NCBI GenBank assembly: GCA_946220865.1
Contig: CAMJYM010000005.1
Coordinates: 1 to 64,000, forward strand
Direction of reading: 5' to 3'
Length of the DNA stretch: 64,000 nt
Source: an uncultured Clostridia bacterium
GTDB taxonomy: Bacteria; Bacillota; Clostridia; Saccharofermentanales; DTU023
Positions within the stretch are counted from its first letter, which is position 1. Every line of letters begins with the position of its first letter. Shown here one piece after another: positions 8,904-17,348 of the stretch. Position numbers and translations under genes: made by a program. The notes under the pieces were generated by a model. That model was given only the letters and a program-made list of their open reading frames with translations. It did no database searches and was not told the origin of the DNA.

Positions 8904-10640
8904 TTATAATTTCCAGTTGGCGGCTCTTTCTCTGGCCCTGATGAATGCTGAATAAATACCTTCCTCGTTAAGCAGTTCGTTATGTTTTCCTTCCTGCACC
9001 AATTTACCTTCATCGATCACTAAGATCTGATCCGCTTTTCTCACAGTAGAAAGTCTGTGCGCTATGGAAATGACCGTATGCCCCTTGGATAATTCTTCAA
9101 TTGCCGCTAAAATCTCGCTTTCATTTTCAGGATCAACCGAGCTGGTCGCTTCATCTAAAAGAATGATTGGCGCATTTTTCAGTAAGGCTCTGGCAATCGA
9201 AACCCGCTGCTTTTCTCCGCCGGAAAGGGAGCTGCCGCCCTCACCGACCATGGTGTTATAGCCCTCGGGAAGTTCCATAATAAACTGGTGACAATGTGCT
9301 TTTTTTGCAGCTTCCACCACGTCTTCGTGGCTCGCCTGCGGATTTGCAAAGCGGATATTGTTTTCTATAGTATCTTGGAAAAGGTATACATCCTGGAAAA
9401 CAAGCGAAAGATTTTTAAGTAATTTTTCAACCTTATAGTCCCGTATATCCTTAGCTCCCAATCTAATTTCACCTCTGTCAACATCATAAAAACGGGATAT
9501 CAAATTGATAATGGTCGTTTTGCCGGAACCGGACGGCCCGACTATGGCGGTCTTTGATCCTTGAGGAATCGTAAACGACATTTCTTTCAGAACAGGATTT
9601 CTATTGTCGTAGCTAAAACTTACCTTGTCAAAGACAATGTCCTGATTTTTCACAACTTCCAAAGTGCCCTCACTGATTTCAGGAATATTCAAAACTTCTT
9701 CCAGATATTGCATGTTGGCGGGATTTTTAACCATCAGGATGGCCGCATTTTCAAGCTGCCTCAAACCACCGAAAATCATAAAACCCGCCGCGGAAACGGT
9801 GAGAGCTTGCGGTAATAATACCTCACCCCGAGTATAAAGGTAACAGGCCAAAAGCGTAACAAACAAGCTCGAAAGGTTGATGATCGTCGTAAAAATTCTT
9901 GAGCAAATGACAAAAACGATCTCGAAATGTACCTGAGCAAGTCTAAGATCCTCGGAAGCGTTCTTTAACTTGGAATGAATTTCTTCCACAACCCCGGTAT
10001 CTGCCAGCGGAAAACTGCGCAGCACAGGGATACCGCAAATACTGTCTACAAGAGCATCGTTCACCTTAGTAATGGCAGTGTGTTCGCGGGCCACCTCTTT
10101 CCTGGACAGATGTACCATGAGAAACACACAGAACCAAATCAGTGCTAAGCATACCAGGGTCAGCTCTCCGATTTTAGCATTGACAGTAAACATCCCAACT
10201 AAGAGGAAAAAAGATATGGAAGCACCGGAGACAGCAAAGTCAATACTCATGGAAGCGTAGTTTTCCAGGCTCTTCATTACGTTGGTAAACGCCGCCAAGA
10301 TTCTTGAGAGACTTTGTTCGGCAAAATAACCCATCGGGGCTTTTTTGAGTTTTTCGCCCACAGTAAGCCGGTAATTCTTGAAAATGCCGAAGAAAACGCC
10401 ATCGCTAAGGCTGCTTTTGGCCCAGCCTGTAAGAAAATTAAACAGGAAAGAAACAAACAGAACTCCGAAAATCGTCCAAAGATGACAAGTTGTCGTCTCT
10501 TTCATCCAGTTGAAGGAAAGAAAGAGCGCGAAAAATCCAAATAATACCGAGGCATTTTGCAGGAAAATAAGGAACATTCCGGCTTTAAGGCGATTTTTAT
10601 ACTGACCGGCTAATTTTAGCGATAATTTAATAAAGTTCAT
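8904..10640 (-). CDS. ABC transporter half-protein, second member of the second TetR cassette
   Basis: 578 residues with six predicted helices, then Walker A GPSGSGKTT, Q-loop FQD, signature LSGGEKQR, Walker B IILLDEATSSVDPENE and H-loop IAHR. It starts three bases after the partner gene stops, with GAGGAATAAGAA before the ATG. Its C-terminus (RERAANWKL) resembles that of the ABC stump at 470-787. It likely pairs with the 10644-12563 product in an exporter. The 173-base gap to the forward ABC pair holds no gene. Confidence 0.88.
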   Translation of the reverse strand: MNFIKLSLKLAGQYKNRLKAGMFLIFLQNASVLFGFFALFLSFNWMKETTTCHLWTIFGVLFVSFLFNFLTGWAKSSLSDGVFFGIFKNYRLTVGEKLKKAPMGYFAEQSLSRILAAFTNVMKSLENYASMSIDFAVSGASISFFLLVGMFTVNAKIGELTLVCLALIWFCVFLMVHLSRKEVAREHTAITKVNDALVDSICGIPVLRSFPLADTGVVEEIHSKLKNASEDLRLAQVHFEIVFVICSRIFTTIINLSSLFVTLLACYLYTRGEVLLPQALTVSAAGFMIFGGLRQLENAAILMVKNPANMQYLEEVLNIPEISEGTLEVVKNQDIVFDKVSFSYDNRNPVLKEMSFTIPQGSKTAIVGPSGSGKTTIINLISRFYDVDRGEIRLGAKDIRDYKVEKLLKNLSLVFQDVYLFQDTIENNIRFANPQASHEDVVEAAKKAHCHQFIMELPEGYNTMVGEGGSSLSGGEKQRVSIARALLKNAPIILLDEATSSVDPENESEILAAIEELSKGHTVISIAHRLSTVRKADQILVIDEGKLVQEGKHNELLNEEGIYSAFIRARERAANWKL

Positions 10641-10643
10641 TTC

Positions 10644-12563
10644 TTATTCCTCCCCTAAATATTGTTTCCAAAGGCTGGCATAGAGCGGTTCCTGCAAAAG
10701 TTCATCATGCCTGCCCTTCGCTATAATACGGCCTTTATCAATTAAGATGATTTGTTGCGCTTGTATAATGGTGTTCAATCTATGCGCGACGATGACAAGA
10801 TTTTTCCCTGTCACAAGGTGCGATATTGCTTCCTGAATAAGAGCTTCATTTTCTGGGTCAGCATACGCCGTTGCCTCATCTAAAATAATCGTAGATGCCG
10901 GCTTCAGAATGGCTCTGGCAAGTGTTATGCGTTGGCGTTCACCACCCGACATCGCGCCACCCGCTTCGCCCGCCCTGGTGTTGTATCCTTCAGGCAGCGC
11001 CATAATAAACTCATGACAATGAGCTGCTTTTGCTGCTGTAACGATTTCTTCTTCCGTTGCGTTGGGTTTCCCGAGACGAATATTGTCCCTGATACTGACA
11101 TCAAACAGAAAGTTATCCTGCGAAACGAAGGAGATCTCTTCCGCAAGCTGCTTAAACGAAATATTTGTTGTCTCCACCCCGCCAAGGGAAATCGTGCCCG
11201 AAGTCTGATCCCAAAAACCTGCTAAAAGTTTTGCTATCGTTGATTTTCCACCGCCGGAAGGCCCTACAAGAGCCGTGACCTCACCGGGTTTAGTCTCAAA
11301 AGAGATATCGTGCAGCACCTCATTTCCATCATGATAGGAAAAATTTACGTTCTCAAATTTAATCCCCTTGTCAACGCGAATAGGCGCTCTATGTTCGGTC
11401 GTAGGGCGTTTTTGAGCAGGCATGTCAAGCAATTCTTTGATTGGCACCCAGTTGTTGGAAGCCATCTGAAAAAGTTCAAAACTCATCATGATCGCAAAAG
11501 CCTGGGGCAGTATGGAAATTGGCAGGATAAGGGATAGGAGCAGGGTTTCCATGCTTATTTGGCCCTGCCCGTAATAATAAAAAGCCAAGGGCAGGCTCAC
11601 CAGCTGCGGCGTCATCATCGCCGCCGTCATCAAGGCTTTGCCTAACCAGCTCTGTTTCCACCACTTCATGGTTGAGAAATGATAGAATTTCACAGCATCG
11701 GCAAACTTACCATAAGAGATCTTATCCTGCGCAAAGGCCTTGATGACCGGAATTCCTCGAACATATTCCGCACTTCTATCTGCAACATTGGCGTAACTCG
11801 ACATCCAAACCGCCATCCTGGCACGATATTTATACATCATCGTCGCCATGCCGATCAAAGCAATTGGCAGGGGGGCAAAAATGGATAATCCTATACGCCA
11901 ATCTAAACAGAATAAAATAATGATACAAAGTGCAGGATGCAAGAGACGGCTAGGCAGCTCCGGCATGAAATGAGCGACCCAGTCCTCCATATCGGCCACT
12001 CGCTCCATAATAATCACCTTAATCTTGCCGACTGGATTGTCCACCAGGTATCCCATGGGAATGACTTGCAGTTTTTCAAATAGGGTCTGTCTGAGTTTGG
12101 CCAGTACAGCAAAGGAGGTTTTATGAGAAATGACTGTGCTGATTCCGGTGAAAATAAAATAAAGCAGTAATGAACCCAGCGCCAATAATGCATACTTTAA
12201 AAGTTCAGCAAAACCAGTCGGTCTGCCGTCGGCTTGTTTTATTAGCCAACCGGCGGCATAAGCACTAAAGAAATACGCAGCGAAACTAAAAATCTCCCCA
12301 ACACAAGCAAGAAGAATAGAAAGCCGCATCCCGCCCTTATACTCTGGCGCAACACGCATCAGCTCCTTGCTCAAACCGCTCATACTGATTTGTGCCTGCT
12401 TCTCACTTTGCTGTACTTCATGTTTAATCCGTCCCATTATCTCATCGGGAACTTCAAGATTTAAGCTATTGACCTCTTTGATTAAGGCCTCGGTTTGCTT
12501 AACCTTCTTGCTGTCCAGGAGACCATCAGGCCTTTCAACCAAACTACTTTTTCTGTGATTCAT
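10644..12563 (-). CDS. ABC transporter half-protein, first member of the second TetR cassette, with N-terminal extension
   Basis: 639 residues, longer than its paralogues because of about 80 hydrophilic residues before the first helix (NHRKSSLVERPDGLL, then a charged coiled-coil-like stretch with EVPDEIMGRIKHEVQQSEK). The ATPase domain has Walker A GPSGGGKST, signature MSGGERQR, Walker B TIILDEATAYADPENE and H-loop VAHR. I take the ATG at 12563, eight bases after GGAG; the ATG six bases earlier sits too close to that site. The operator palindrome at 12580-12595 lies 17 bases ahead of the start codon. The extension has no recognisable domain. Confidence 0.87.
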   Translation of the reverse strand: MNHRKSSLVERPDGLLDSKKVKQTEALIKEVNSLNLEVPDEIMGRIKHEVQQSEKQAQISMSGLSKELMRVAPEYKGGMRLSILLACVGEIFSFAAYFFSAYAAGWLIKQADGRPTGFAELLKYALLALGSLLLYFIFTGISTVISHKTSFAVLAKLRQTLFEKLQVIPMGYLVDNPVGKIKVIIMERVADMEDWVAHFMPELPSRLLHPALCIIILFCLDWRIGLSIFAPLPIALIGMATMMYKYRARMAVWMSSYANVADRSAEYVRGIPVIKAFAQDKISYGKFADAVKFYHFSTMKWWKQSWLGKALMTAAMMTPQLVSLPLAFYYYGQGQISMETLLLSLILPISILPQAFAIMMSFELFQMASNNWVPIKELLDMPAQKRPTTEHRAPIRVDKGIKFENVNFSYHDGNEVLHDISFETKPGEVTALVGPSGGGKSTIAKLLAGFWDQTSGTISLGGVETTNISFKQLAEEISFVSQDNFLFDVSIRDNIRLGKPNATEEEIVTAAKAAHCHEFIMALPEGYNTRAGEAGGAMSGGERQRITLARAILKPASTIILDEATAYADPENEALIQEAISHLVTGKNLVIVAHRLNTIIQAQQIILIDKGRIIAKGRHDELLQEPLYASLWKQYLGEE

Positions 12564-12579
12564 ACACATCGCTCCTTGT

Positions 12580-12595
12580 GTTAGCTATAGCTAAC
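12580..12595. promoter_or_regulatory. Palindromic operator site C, upstream of the second ABC pair
   Basis: GTTAGC-TATA-GCTAAC, the same perfect 6+4+6 inverted repeat as sites A and B. It sits between the TetR stop and the ABC start, exactly as site A does in the first cassette. Confidence 0.72.
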
Positions 12596-12610
12596 TATTA
12601 ACTAAAAAAA

Positions 12611-13216
12611 TTATTTTACTTCTTTTTTGTTATATTTTTCTATGAATAACGTCACTATTTCTACAATAAATTCCCGGTTCTTCATAAAACTTTCCCTTGC
12701 CCCATCCAATATTTCGCATCCCAGAATCATCGTGTTCATAAAAAATACCAAAAATTCGTTGGAGAGATAGCTGTAATCACCCGTTATCACCTCTTTAATG
12801 CCTGTACGCGCAGCATTTAGAGATTCCTCAAGCAAGATTGGAAACAAATCTCTTAATTCTTTGCTATTTTTTTGAGCCTGAAGATAGATGGCGTATACGC
12901 TCATAAGATCACTTTTATCGAGGATTTTATCGGCAATCATCTGCGCTGCGGCATTTAAATCTAATTCCCCCGGATAATCTGTCAGAAATTCATTGATCTT
13001 CTCTACACGATAAACCATGCCTTCTCTCATGAGGTCATGTAATATGTCCACCTTGTTTTTGTAATGGTAATACACGCCTCCCCTGGACAACGATGTTTCG
13101 GCAATAATATCTTCCATCACCGTGTCAGCAAAGCCTTTCTTTATAAAAGCCTTCTTAGCCGCATCTAAGATTTCTTTTTTTCGGATCTGTCCGACTTTTT
13201 GTTTTTTCTCTTTCAA
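12611..13216 (-). CDS. TetR/AcrR-family transcriptional repressor (second)
   Basis: 201 residues. The N-terminal helix-turn-helix carries SLSRGGVYYHYKN, nearly the same recognition region as the first TetR protein (SLSKGGFYHYYSN), followed by a matching DILHDLMREGMVYR helix. The start is TTG at 13216, eight bases after AGGAGG; there is no nearby ATG. It sits directly upstream of an ABC pair, as the first TetR does, so the two cassettes look like duplicates. Its own promoter carries a different palindrome (AAAACCGACA/TGTCGGTTTT), suggesting it controls itself through a second site type. Confidence 0.88.
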   Translation of the reverse strand: MKEKKQKVGQIRKKEILDAAKKAFIKKGFADTVMEDIIAETSLSRGGVYYHYKNKVDILHDLMREGMVYRVEKINEFLTDYPGELDLNAAAQMIADKILDKSDLMSVYAIYLQAQKNSKELRDLFPILLEESLNAARTGIKEVITGDYSYLSNEFLVFFMNTMILGCEILDGARESFMKNREFIVEIVTLFIEKYNKKEVK

Positions 13217-13240
13217 AATCGGTGCCTCCTATGCCGAACA

Positions 13241-13264
13241 AAAACCGACAAAGATGTCGGTTTT
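13241..13264. promoter_or_regulatory. Palindromic operator at the second TetR gene
   Basis: AAAACCGACA-AAGA-TGTCGGTTTT, a perfect 10+4+10 inverted repeat starting one base downstream of the -10 of the TetR promoter. There is no T-run in the reading direction typical of a terminator, and the promoter-proximal position favours a repressor site. Confidence 0.72.
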
Positions 13265-13265
13265 C

Positions 13266-13294
13266 ATCATATCATCGCGCATGGTTACCGTCAA
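13266..13294 (-). promoter_or_regulatory. Promoter of the second TetR cassette
   Basis: On the minus strand TTGACG (13289-13294), a 17-base spacer, then TATGAT (13266-13271). Same -35 hexamer and spacing as the promoters at 5086 and 5326. Confidence 0.68.
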
Positions 13295-13424
13295 CTAACT
13301 TCAGAATATTCTGTCTAATAATCCGACAAGCAGGCTTCGGATCAAGAGACGTTCATTAATCTTTTCATTTCGGAGGCCATCATTAAAAAAGCAGGATTTT
13401 GCGCACTTAAACCACTTGCACAAT

Positions 13425-13462
13425 AAAACGGGGCTGTCTACAGGGAGACGGCCCCGTTTTTC
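13425..13462. terminator. Strong bidirectional rho-independent terminator
   Basis: A 14-base-pair stem with one wobble (AAAACGGGGCTGTC and GACGGCCCCGTTTT) around an 8-base loop, flanked by A-runs on one side and T-runs on the other. It can end transcripts of the glycosyltransferase gene arriving from the right. Confidence 0.85.
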
Positions 13463-13542
13463 TGGTTCAGAGAAAGGTAGCGGAGGCATTTTTTCGACTG
13501 CCCGAATCACCGGCTGGACCTCCAGCGAGGTCTTCTCAATTT

Positions 13543-13720
13543 CCACTGCCAGGGCTGATGGGCATCTGCTGCAGGTGCTGTCAAGGCAATTGTGCAAGAT
13601 TTGCACGTTGCACATTCAGATAAACCGGTTGAGTATTTCAGTCTCGACGTGATCATTTCCGTGGGTTATCGTGTCAAATCCCAGCGCGGCGTGCAATTCC
13701 ATCGAAAAGAGTTCGGCTAG
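13543..13720 (+). pseudogene. Decayed RhuM-like gene fragment (copy 2)
   Basis: From 13580 the frame reads VKAIVQDLHVAHSDKPVEYF, then SLDVIISVGYRVKSQRGVQF, and stops at 13718-13720. It corresponds to the segment of RhuM-like proteins just before and including the VGYRV motif. The FRIWAT part present in copy 1 is missing. The stop region overlaps the end of the glycosyltransferase gene on the other strand. Together the two copies cover more of the ancestral gene than either alone. Confidence 0.68.
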
Positions 13721-15168
13721 GCAAGGAGTTTTTCGCAGGCGGCGAGGATGCGATCGGCAAGCGATGAGGCGAGGCAGGGGCTCATGTCAGGGAAGGCCAG
13801 CTCGCGGCTGACGCAGGCGGGGGCGAAGTCCTGAATGCTCTCCGCCAGATTTTGCACAAAAGCTGCGGCGGCTTCTTCTGAGGCCTGGGCGGGCTGGAGC
13901 AGGGCTTCGGGATCGGCGGAGACGTCTTCGGGGAAGGGTACGAAACGCAGGGCTTTGGGGAGCTTTTCTTCCGGCTTGTAGAGGAGGTGCGCGAGGAGGC
14001 CGTCGGGAGCGCCGGGAAGGTCGCTCATGAGGCAGGGCAGGCCGCAGGCCAGGGCCTCGAGAATGGAGATTGCCAGGCCTTCGCGCAGGGTGGGAAGAAT
14101 GAAGAGATCGGCCTGGGCATAGAAAGCGGGAAGGGCGGCGTTGTCCTGACGGGGAAAGCGTTGCAGGGGCAGCGTCAGGCTGGCGCAGAGCTGCTCGATG
14201 AGTTTGCGCTCGTCAGCATCGGAGCTGTCGCCGATGAGGGTCAGGGAAAACTTCTCCGGATCCAGCAGACGGCAGGCGCGAAGCAGCAAGTCCACCCCTT
14301 TGAGTCGGGAGAGCTTGCCCGCGTAGATCAGGCGGCAGGGTCGCGCAAACTGCTCTGAGGCGTTTACCGCATTATCCTGTTGGTGTACGTTTAAAGACCG
14401 GGAGTTTCCTGCTCTCTTTCCGCTGGCGATGTTGCAGTTGGGCTTGCCGGCAGGCTCTTTATCGAAGCCGTTGCTGAGGTCGCCGCTACCTTCGGCAAGT
14501 GTCCTCTTTGCGGTGCTATTTTCCTTCTGGAACACGCTCAGGTTACAGGAGGTTCCGGTGACGATGCAGCGGGACGCCGGGATAGGGATGCGCGAAAGAA
14601 TCTTTTTTTGCTGCAGGGGCTGCAAGGCGAAAATGCCCTCCAGCCGCGCCAGATCGTCTTTTATGCGGGCAAAGAGATACGGGTTGATTTCGCTCTGAAT
14701 GAGACCCGTTTCGTGGCAGAAGGCAAAGACCGGCTGATCAGGGCAGAGCTGTCGAACCAGAGCGCTCAGTAAAAAGAGGTGCTGGCAAAAGATGAGATCC
14801 GGCTGAAAGGCTTCGACAGCCGTTTTTATGGCCTGTCCGAAAGCCGTCTCGAAAGCCTGGAGCATATTCTCGTCGAGGTCGCGGTAACGCGTCGCGGGAT
14901 AGGGCATGACGTCGCTCATCCCAAGCACGTGGAAAGGCAGCTCCGGGCTCGAATAAAGCACAGGATAGCTTCGCAGCCTGGCCTCGGAAAAGCGGCGCGC
15001 GGCGTCTTCGGGCAGCTGTTCACCCGCGTCGATCCCATAAATCACAGCCTGTTCGCAGCCTTTCCCGGAAAGCGCTCCAATCAAGTTGAGAAGATAAGTC
15101 CCGGAGCCGGTCGCAAACGGCTTTTGCGCCGTCAGGTGTAAAATTTTTAAAGCTTTTCCTGCTGTCAT
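13717..15168 (-). CDS. Family 4 (GT-B) glycosyltransferase
   Basis: 483 residues. The N-terminal Rossmann half begins LKILHLTAQKPFATGSGTYL with the glycine-rich loop of GT4 enzymes. The C-terminal half starts at RLIYAGKLSRLKGVDLLL and carries the EGLAISILEAL motif (the E-X7-E nucleotide-sugar signature). I placed the start at the ATG at 15168, after AGGGAAGAG; longer readings add a basic low-complexity leader. Between the halves is about 60 residues of Ser/Asn/Lys-rich sequence not expected in the family (around nt 14350-14540). It probably transfers a sugar to a cell-surface polymer or lipid; donor and acceptor unknown. It stands alone, ending near a terminator. Confidence 0.82.
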   Translation of the reverse strand: MTAGKALKILHLTAQKPFATGSGTYLLNLIGALSGKGCEQAVIYGIDAGEQLPEDAARRFSEARLRSYPVLYSSPELPFHVLGMSDVMPYPATRYRDLDENMLQAFETAFGQAIKTAVEAFQPDLIFCQHLFLLSALVRQLCPDQPVFAFCHETGLIQSEINPYLFARIKDDLARLEGIFALQPLQQKKILSRIPIPASRCIVTGTSCNLSVFQKENSTAKRTLAEGSGDLSNGFDKEPAGKPNCNIASGKRAGNSRSLNVHQQDNAVNASEQFARPCRLIYAGKLSRLKGVDLLLRACRLLDPEKFSLTLIGDSSDADERKLIEQLCASLTLPLQRFPRQDNAALPAFYAQADLFILPTLREGLAISILEALACGLPCLMSDLPGAPDGLLAHLLYKPEEKLPKALRFVPFPEDVSADPEALLQPAQASEEAAAAFVQNLAESIQDFAPACVSRELAFPDMSPCLASSLADRILAACEKLLA

Positions 15169-15530
15169 GTTCTCTTCCCTGCTTTCCGTCAAGCACGCTG
15201 TCATTTCTTTTGTCCGCTTGTGCTTCTTTGCAGGCAAAGCAGTCTCCATGCTGATTTGCCTGCCCTTCGACATGTTCTCTCTTATTTCTCTTAAAATACA
15301 TCCCGCCATTTTCTTCTGCTCGATGATGCTTCTTTTTTCAGCTATTCATTTTTCATTGTCATCTTAGCTTATTTGCTTATTTTATGATCGGTATGCATCT
15401 TAACATTTTCCATCTGAGCTAGCTCTATCTTAAAGCGTGGGATGTCGCATCATGGGATAGCACATATTGATTATAATTAGTGAACGCAATAAAATATTAA
15501 AATAAAAATCTCCAATAGGATGGAAATAGA
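15169..15530. other. Intergenic region between divergent glycosyltransferase and ABC genes
   Basis: About 360 bases with no convincing gene. A TATAAT at 15472-15477 is a plausible -10 for the ABC gene, but no good -35 stands 17 bases upstream. The TetR palindrome found elsewhere is absent here. Confidence 0.4.
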
Positions 15531-17282
15531 ATGTCCGCACTCCCCCGTCATAAGAGCATCTCCACTCTGCGAAATTTGTATGCTTATATCGGCCCCTATC
15601 GAAAGCGGCGCTTTTTTATTACCCTTTTATGTGCGGTTGAAATTGTTGTTTCGACTTATATTCCTTTTCTGCTTGGGCGTCTGGTTAGCTTAGTTGAGAA
15701 ATCCGCGGCACTTGAAGATATCCTGACCTTTGGAGCCTTTGTAATGGGAGTAGGGTTTTGCGATATTATTTTAAATGTCTGGCAAAACTATGCCTGGCAC
15801 GCTTATACGGTTGAGTTCGAGAATTATTTCAGACTGAAAATGATGGAAGGCGCATTTTCCATGTCGCCTTCCGAAGTTAAAAAAAAGGAAGAGGATATTC
15901 ATTCCCGTATTCTTAATGATGGAAGACAAGTGGCAAGTCATATTGGTATAGGTCTGCCCATGCTTGTCCTTAACAGTCTGCGCATTGTGCTTGTCTTAGC
16001 CCTGATGTCTGTGATGTCCATGCGTCTTGCCTGCGTGATGTTTGTGGTCGTCCCTCTCTATACTGTTTTCTTTATCATGACGAGAAAAGAGTCACGTAAA
16101 AACAGCAGAGGGGATAGGGAAACTCTTGCAGTAATTGACGGGAGGATTAAAGAGATATTAAAAGGCTTTTTTCAGATTAAGATATACCAGCAGGAGGATT
16201 TTTTTTTAGAGAAGTTACAGGCTGACTTAAAAACAAATGAAAACTATTCTAAGAAAATAAAATGGTTTACGGCTTTTTCATATGGCTTAGGTCAGATCAT
16301 TACCGTCGTATTGCCTATTGTTGTCCTTGTTTATGGGGCGTATGAAGTTTCGCAAGCCAGAATGGAAATAGGAGCCCTGTTTTCGTTTTATTTTTATTTA
16401 AGTTATCTCTATGAACCTCTAAACAATCTGGCAGATTATTTCACGGCTTTGCAATTGACTCTTGGGATGTCAGATCGCGTGACCAATTTGATAGAAAAAG
16501 CGGATAGCCCGGGAGTTCATGAGAACCGACAAGCGTCGTTTCGTGTTTCTCCAGGAAAACAAGTCGAGAAAATGTTGGCAAAGGAAATTTCCCCTGAATA
16601 TGAAGACCAAAGCAAGGACGGTATTCTAATAAGTTCAATTGAAGAGATTTGCATTGAGAATTTGAGTTTCTCCTATGATGGAAAGAAGCCGCTTCTGGAA
16701 CAGATTGACTTCTGTGCCAGGAGCGGGGACATTATTGCTGTTGTTGGACCTACCGGAAGTGGAAAAACCAGCTTTTTGTCCCTCCTGCTCAAAATCATTG
16801 AAGATTATCAGGGGAAAATTCTGGTCAATCATATGGACCTTCGGAAAATTTCACGTGATTCCTACTATCAAAGAATCTCGTATCTTGGACAAACGCCTTT
16901 GATATTTGCAGGGACCTTGAGCGAGAATATTGCGTTTGCCGGGCCCGAAGAGAAACATTTACAAAAGGTCATTGGTTTTGCCCACCTTCAGGACGTTGCA
17001 GCAGGAAAATCTTCTGAACAGATACTCATTGATATTGACGGAGAAAATTTATCAGGCGGAGAGCAGCAGCGAGTAGCCTATGCCCGTGCCTTATACAAGG
17101 ATGCTGATTTAATCATTCTGGATGAGTTTACTTCAGCGCTGGATTTAAAGACCGAGGAGACCATTGTAGAGCAGCTTTCTTTGTATGCGAAATCTAACAA
17201 AAAAATCGTTTTTATTGTCAGTCACAGACAAAAGCCCCTCAGTATCTGTAACAAAACGATTGTCATCGGTGAAACACGATAG
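15531..17282 (+). CDS. ABC transporter half-protein, stand-alone
   Basis: 583 residues with an N-terminal membrane domain (FITLLCAVEIVVSTYIPFLL and further helices) and an ATPase domain: Walker A GPTGSGKTS, signature LSGGEQQR, Walker B LIILDEFTSALD and H-loop VSHR. A hydrophilic stretch of about 60 residues joins the two. AGGATGG precedes the ATG. Unlike its neighbours it has no partner ABC gene, so it may act as a homodimer or with a partner elsewhere. Codon composition is AT-rich compared with the following MocR and ECF genes. Substrate unknown. Confidence 0.85.
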   Translation: MSALPRHKSISTLRNLYAYIGPYRKRRFFITLLCAVEIVVSTYIPFLLGRLVSLVEKSAALEDILTFGAFVMGVGFCDIILNVWQNYAWHAYTVEFENYFRLKMMEGAFSMSPSEVKKKEEDIHSRILNDGRQVASHIGIGLPMLVLNSLRIVLVLALMSVMSMRLACVMFVVVPLYTVFFIMTRKESRKNSRGDRETLAVIDGRIKEILKGFFQIKIYQQEDFFLEKLQADLKTNENYSKKIKWFTAFSYGLGQIITVVLPIVVLVYGAYEVSQARMEIGALFSFYFYLSYLYEPLNNLADYFTALQLTLGMSDRVTNLIEKADSPGVHENRQASFRVSPGKQVEKMLAKEISPEYEDQSKDGILISSIEEICIENLSFSYDGKKPLLEQIDFCARSGDIIAVVGPTGSGKTSFLSLLLKIIEDYQGKILVNHMDLRKISRDSYYQRISYLGQTPLIFAGTLSENIAFAGPEEKHLQKVIGFAHLQDVAAGKSSEQILIDIDGENLSGGEQQRVAYARALYKDADLIILDEFTSALDLKTEETIVEQLSLYAKSNKKIVFIVSHRQKPLSICNKTIVIGETR

Positions 17283-17348
17283 CGCTTAGGCTATTCCGGC
17301 TGCACAATTGATGTTTTGAAAATCCCTGAATAAATGAATGTTGGAATT

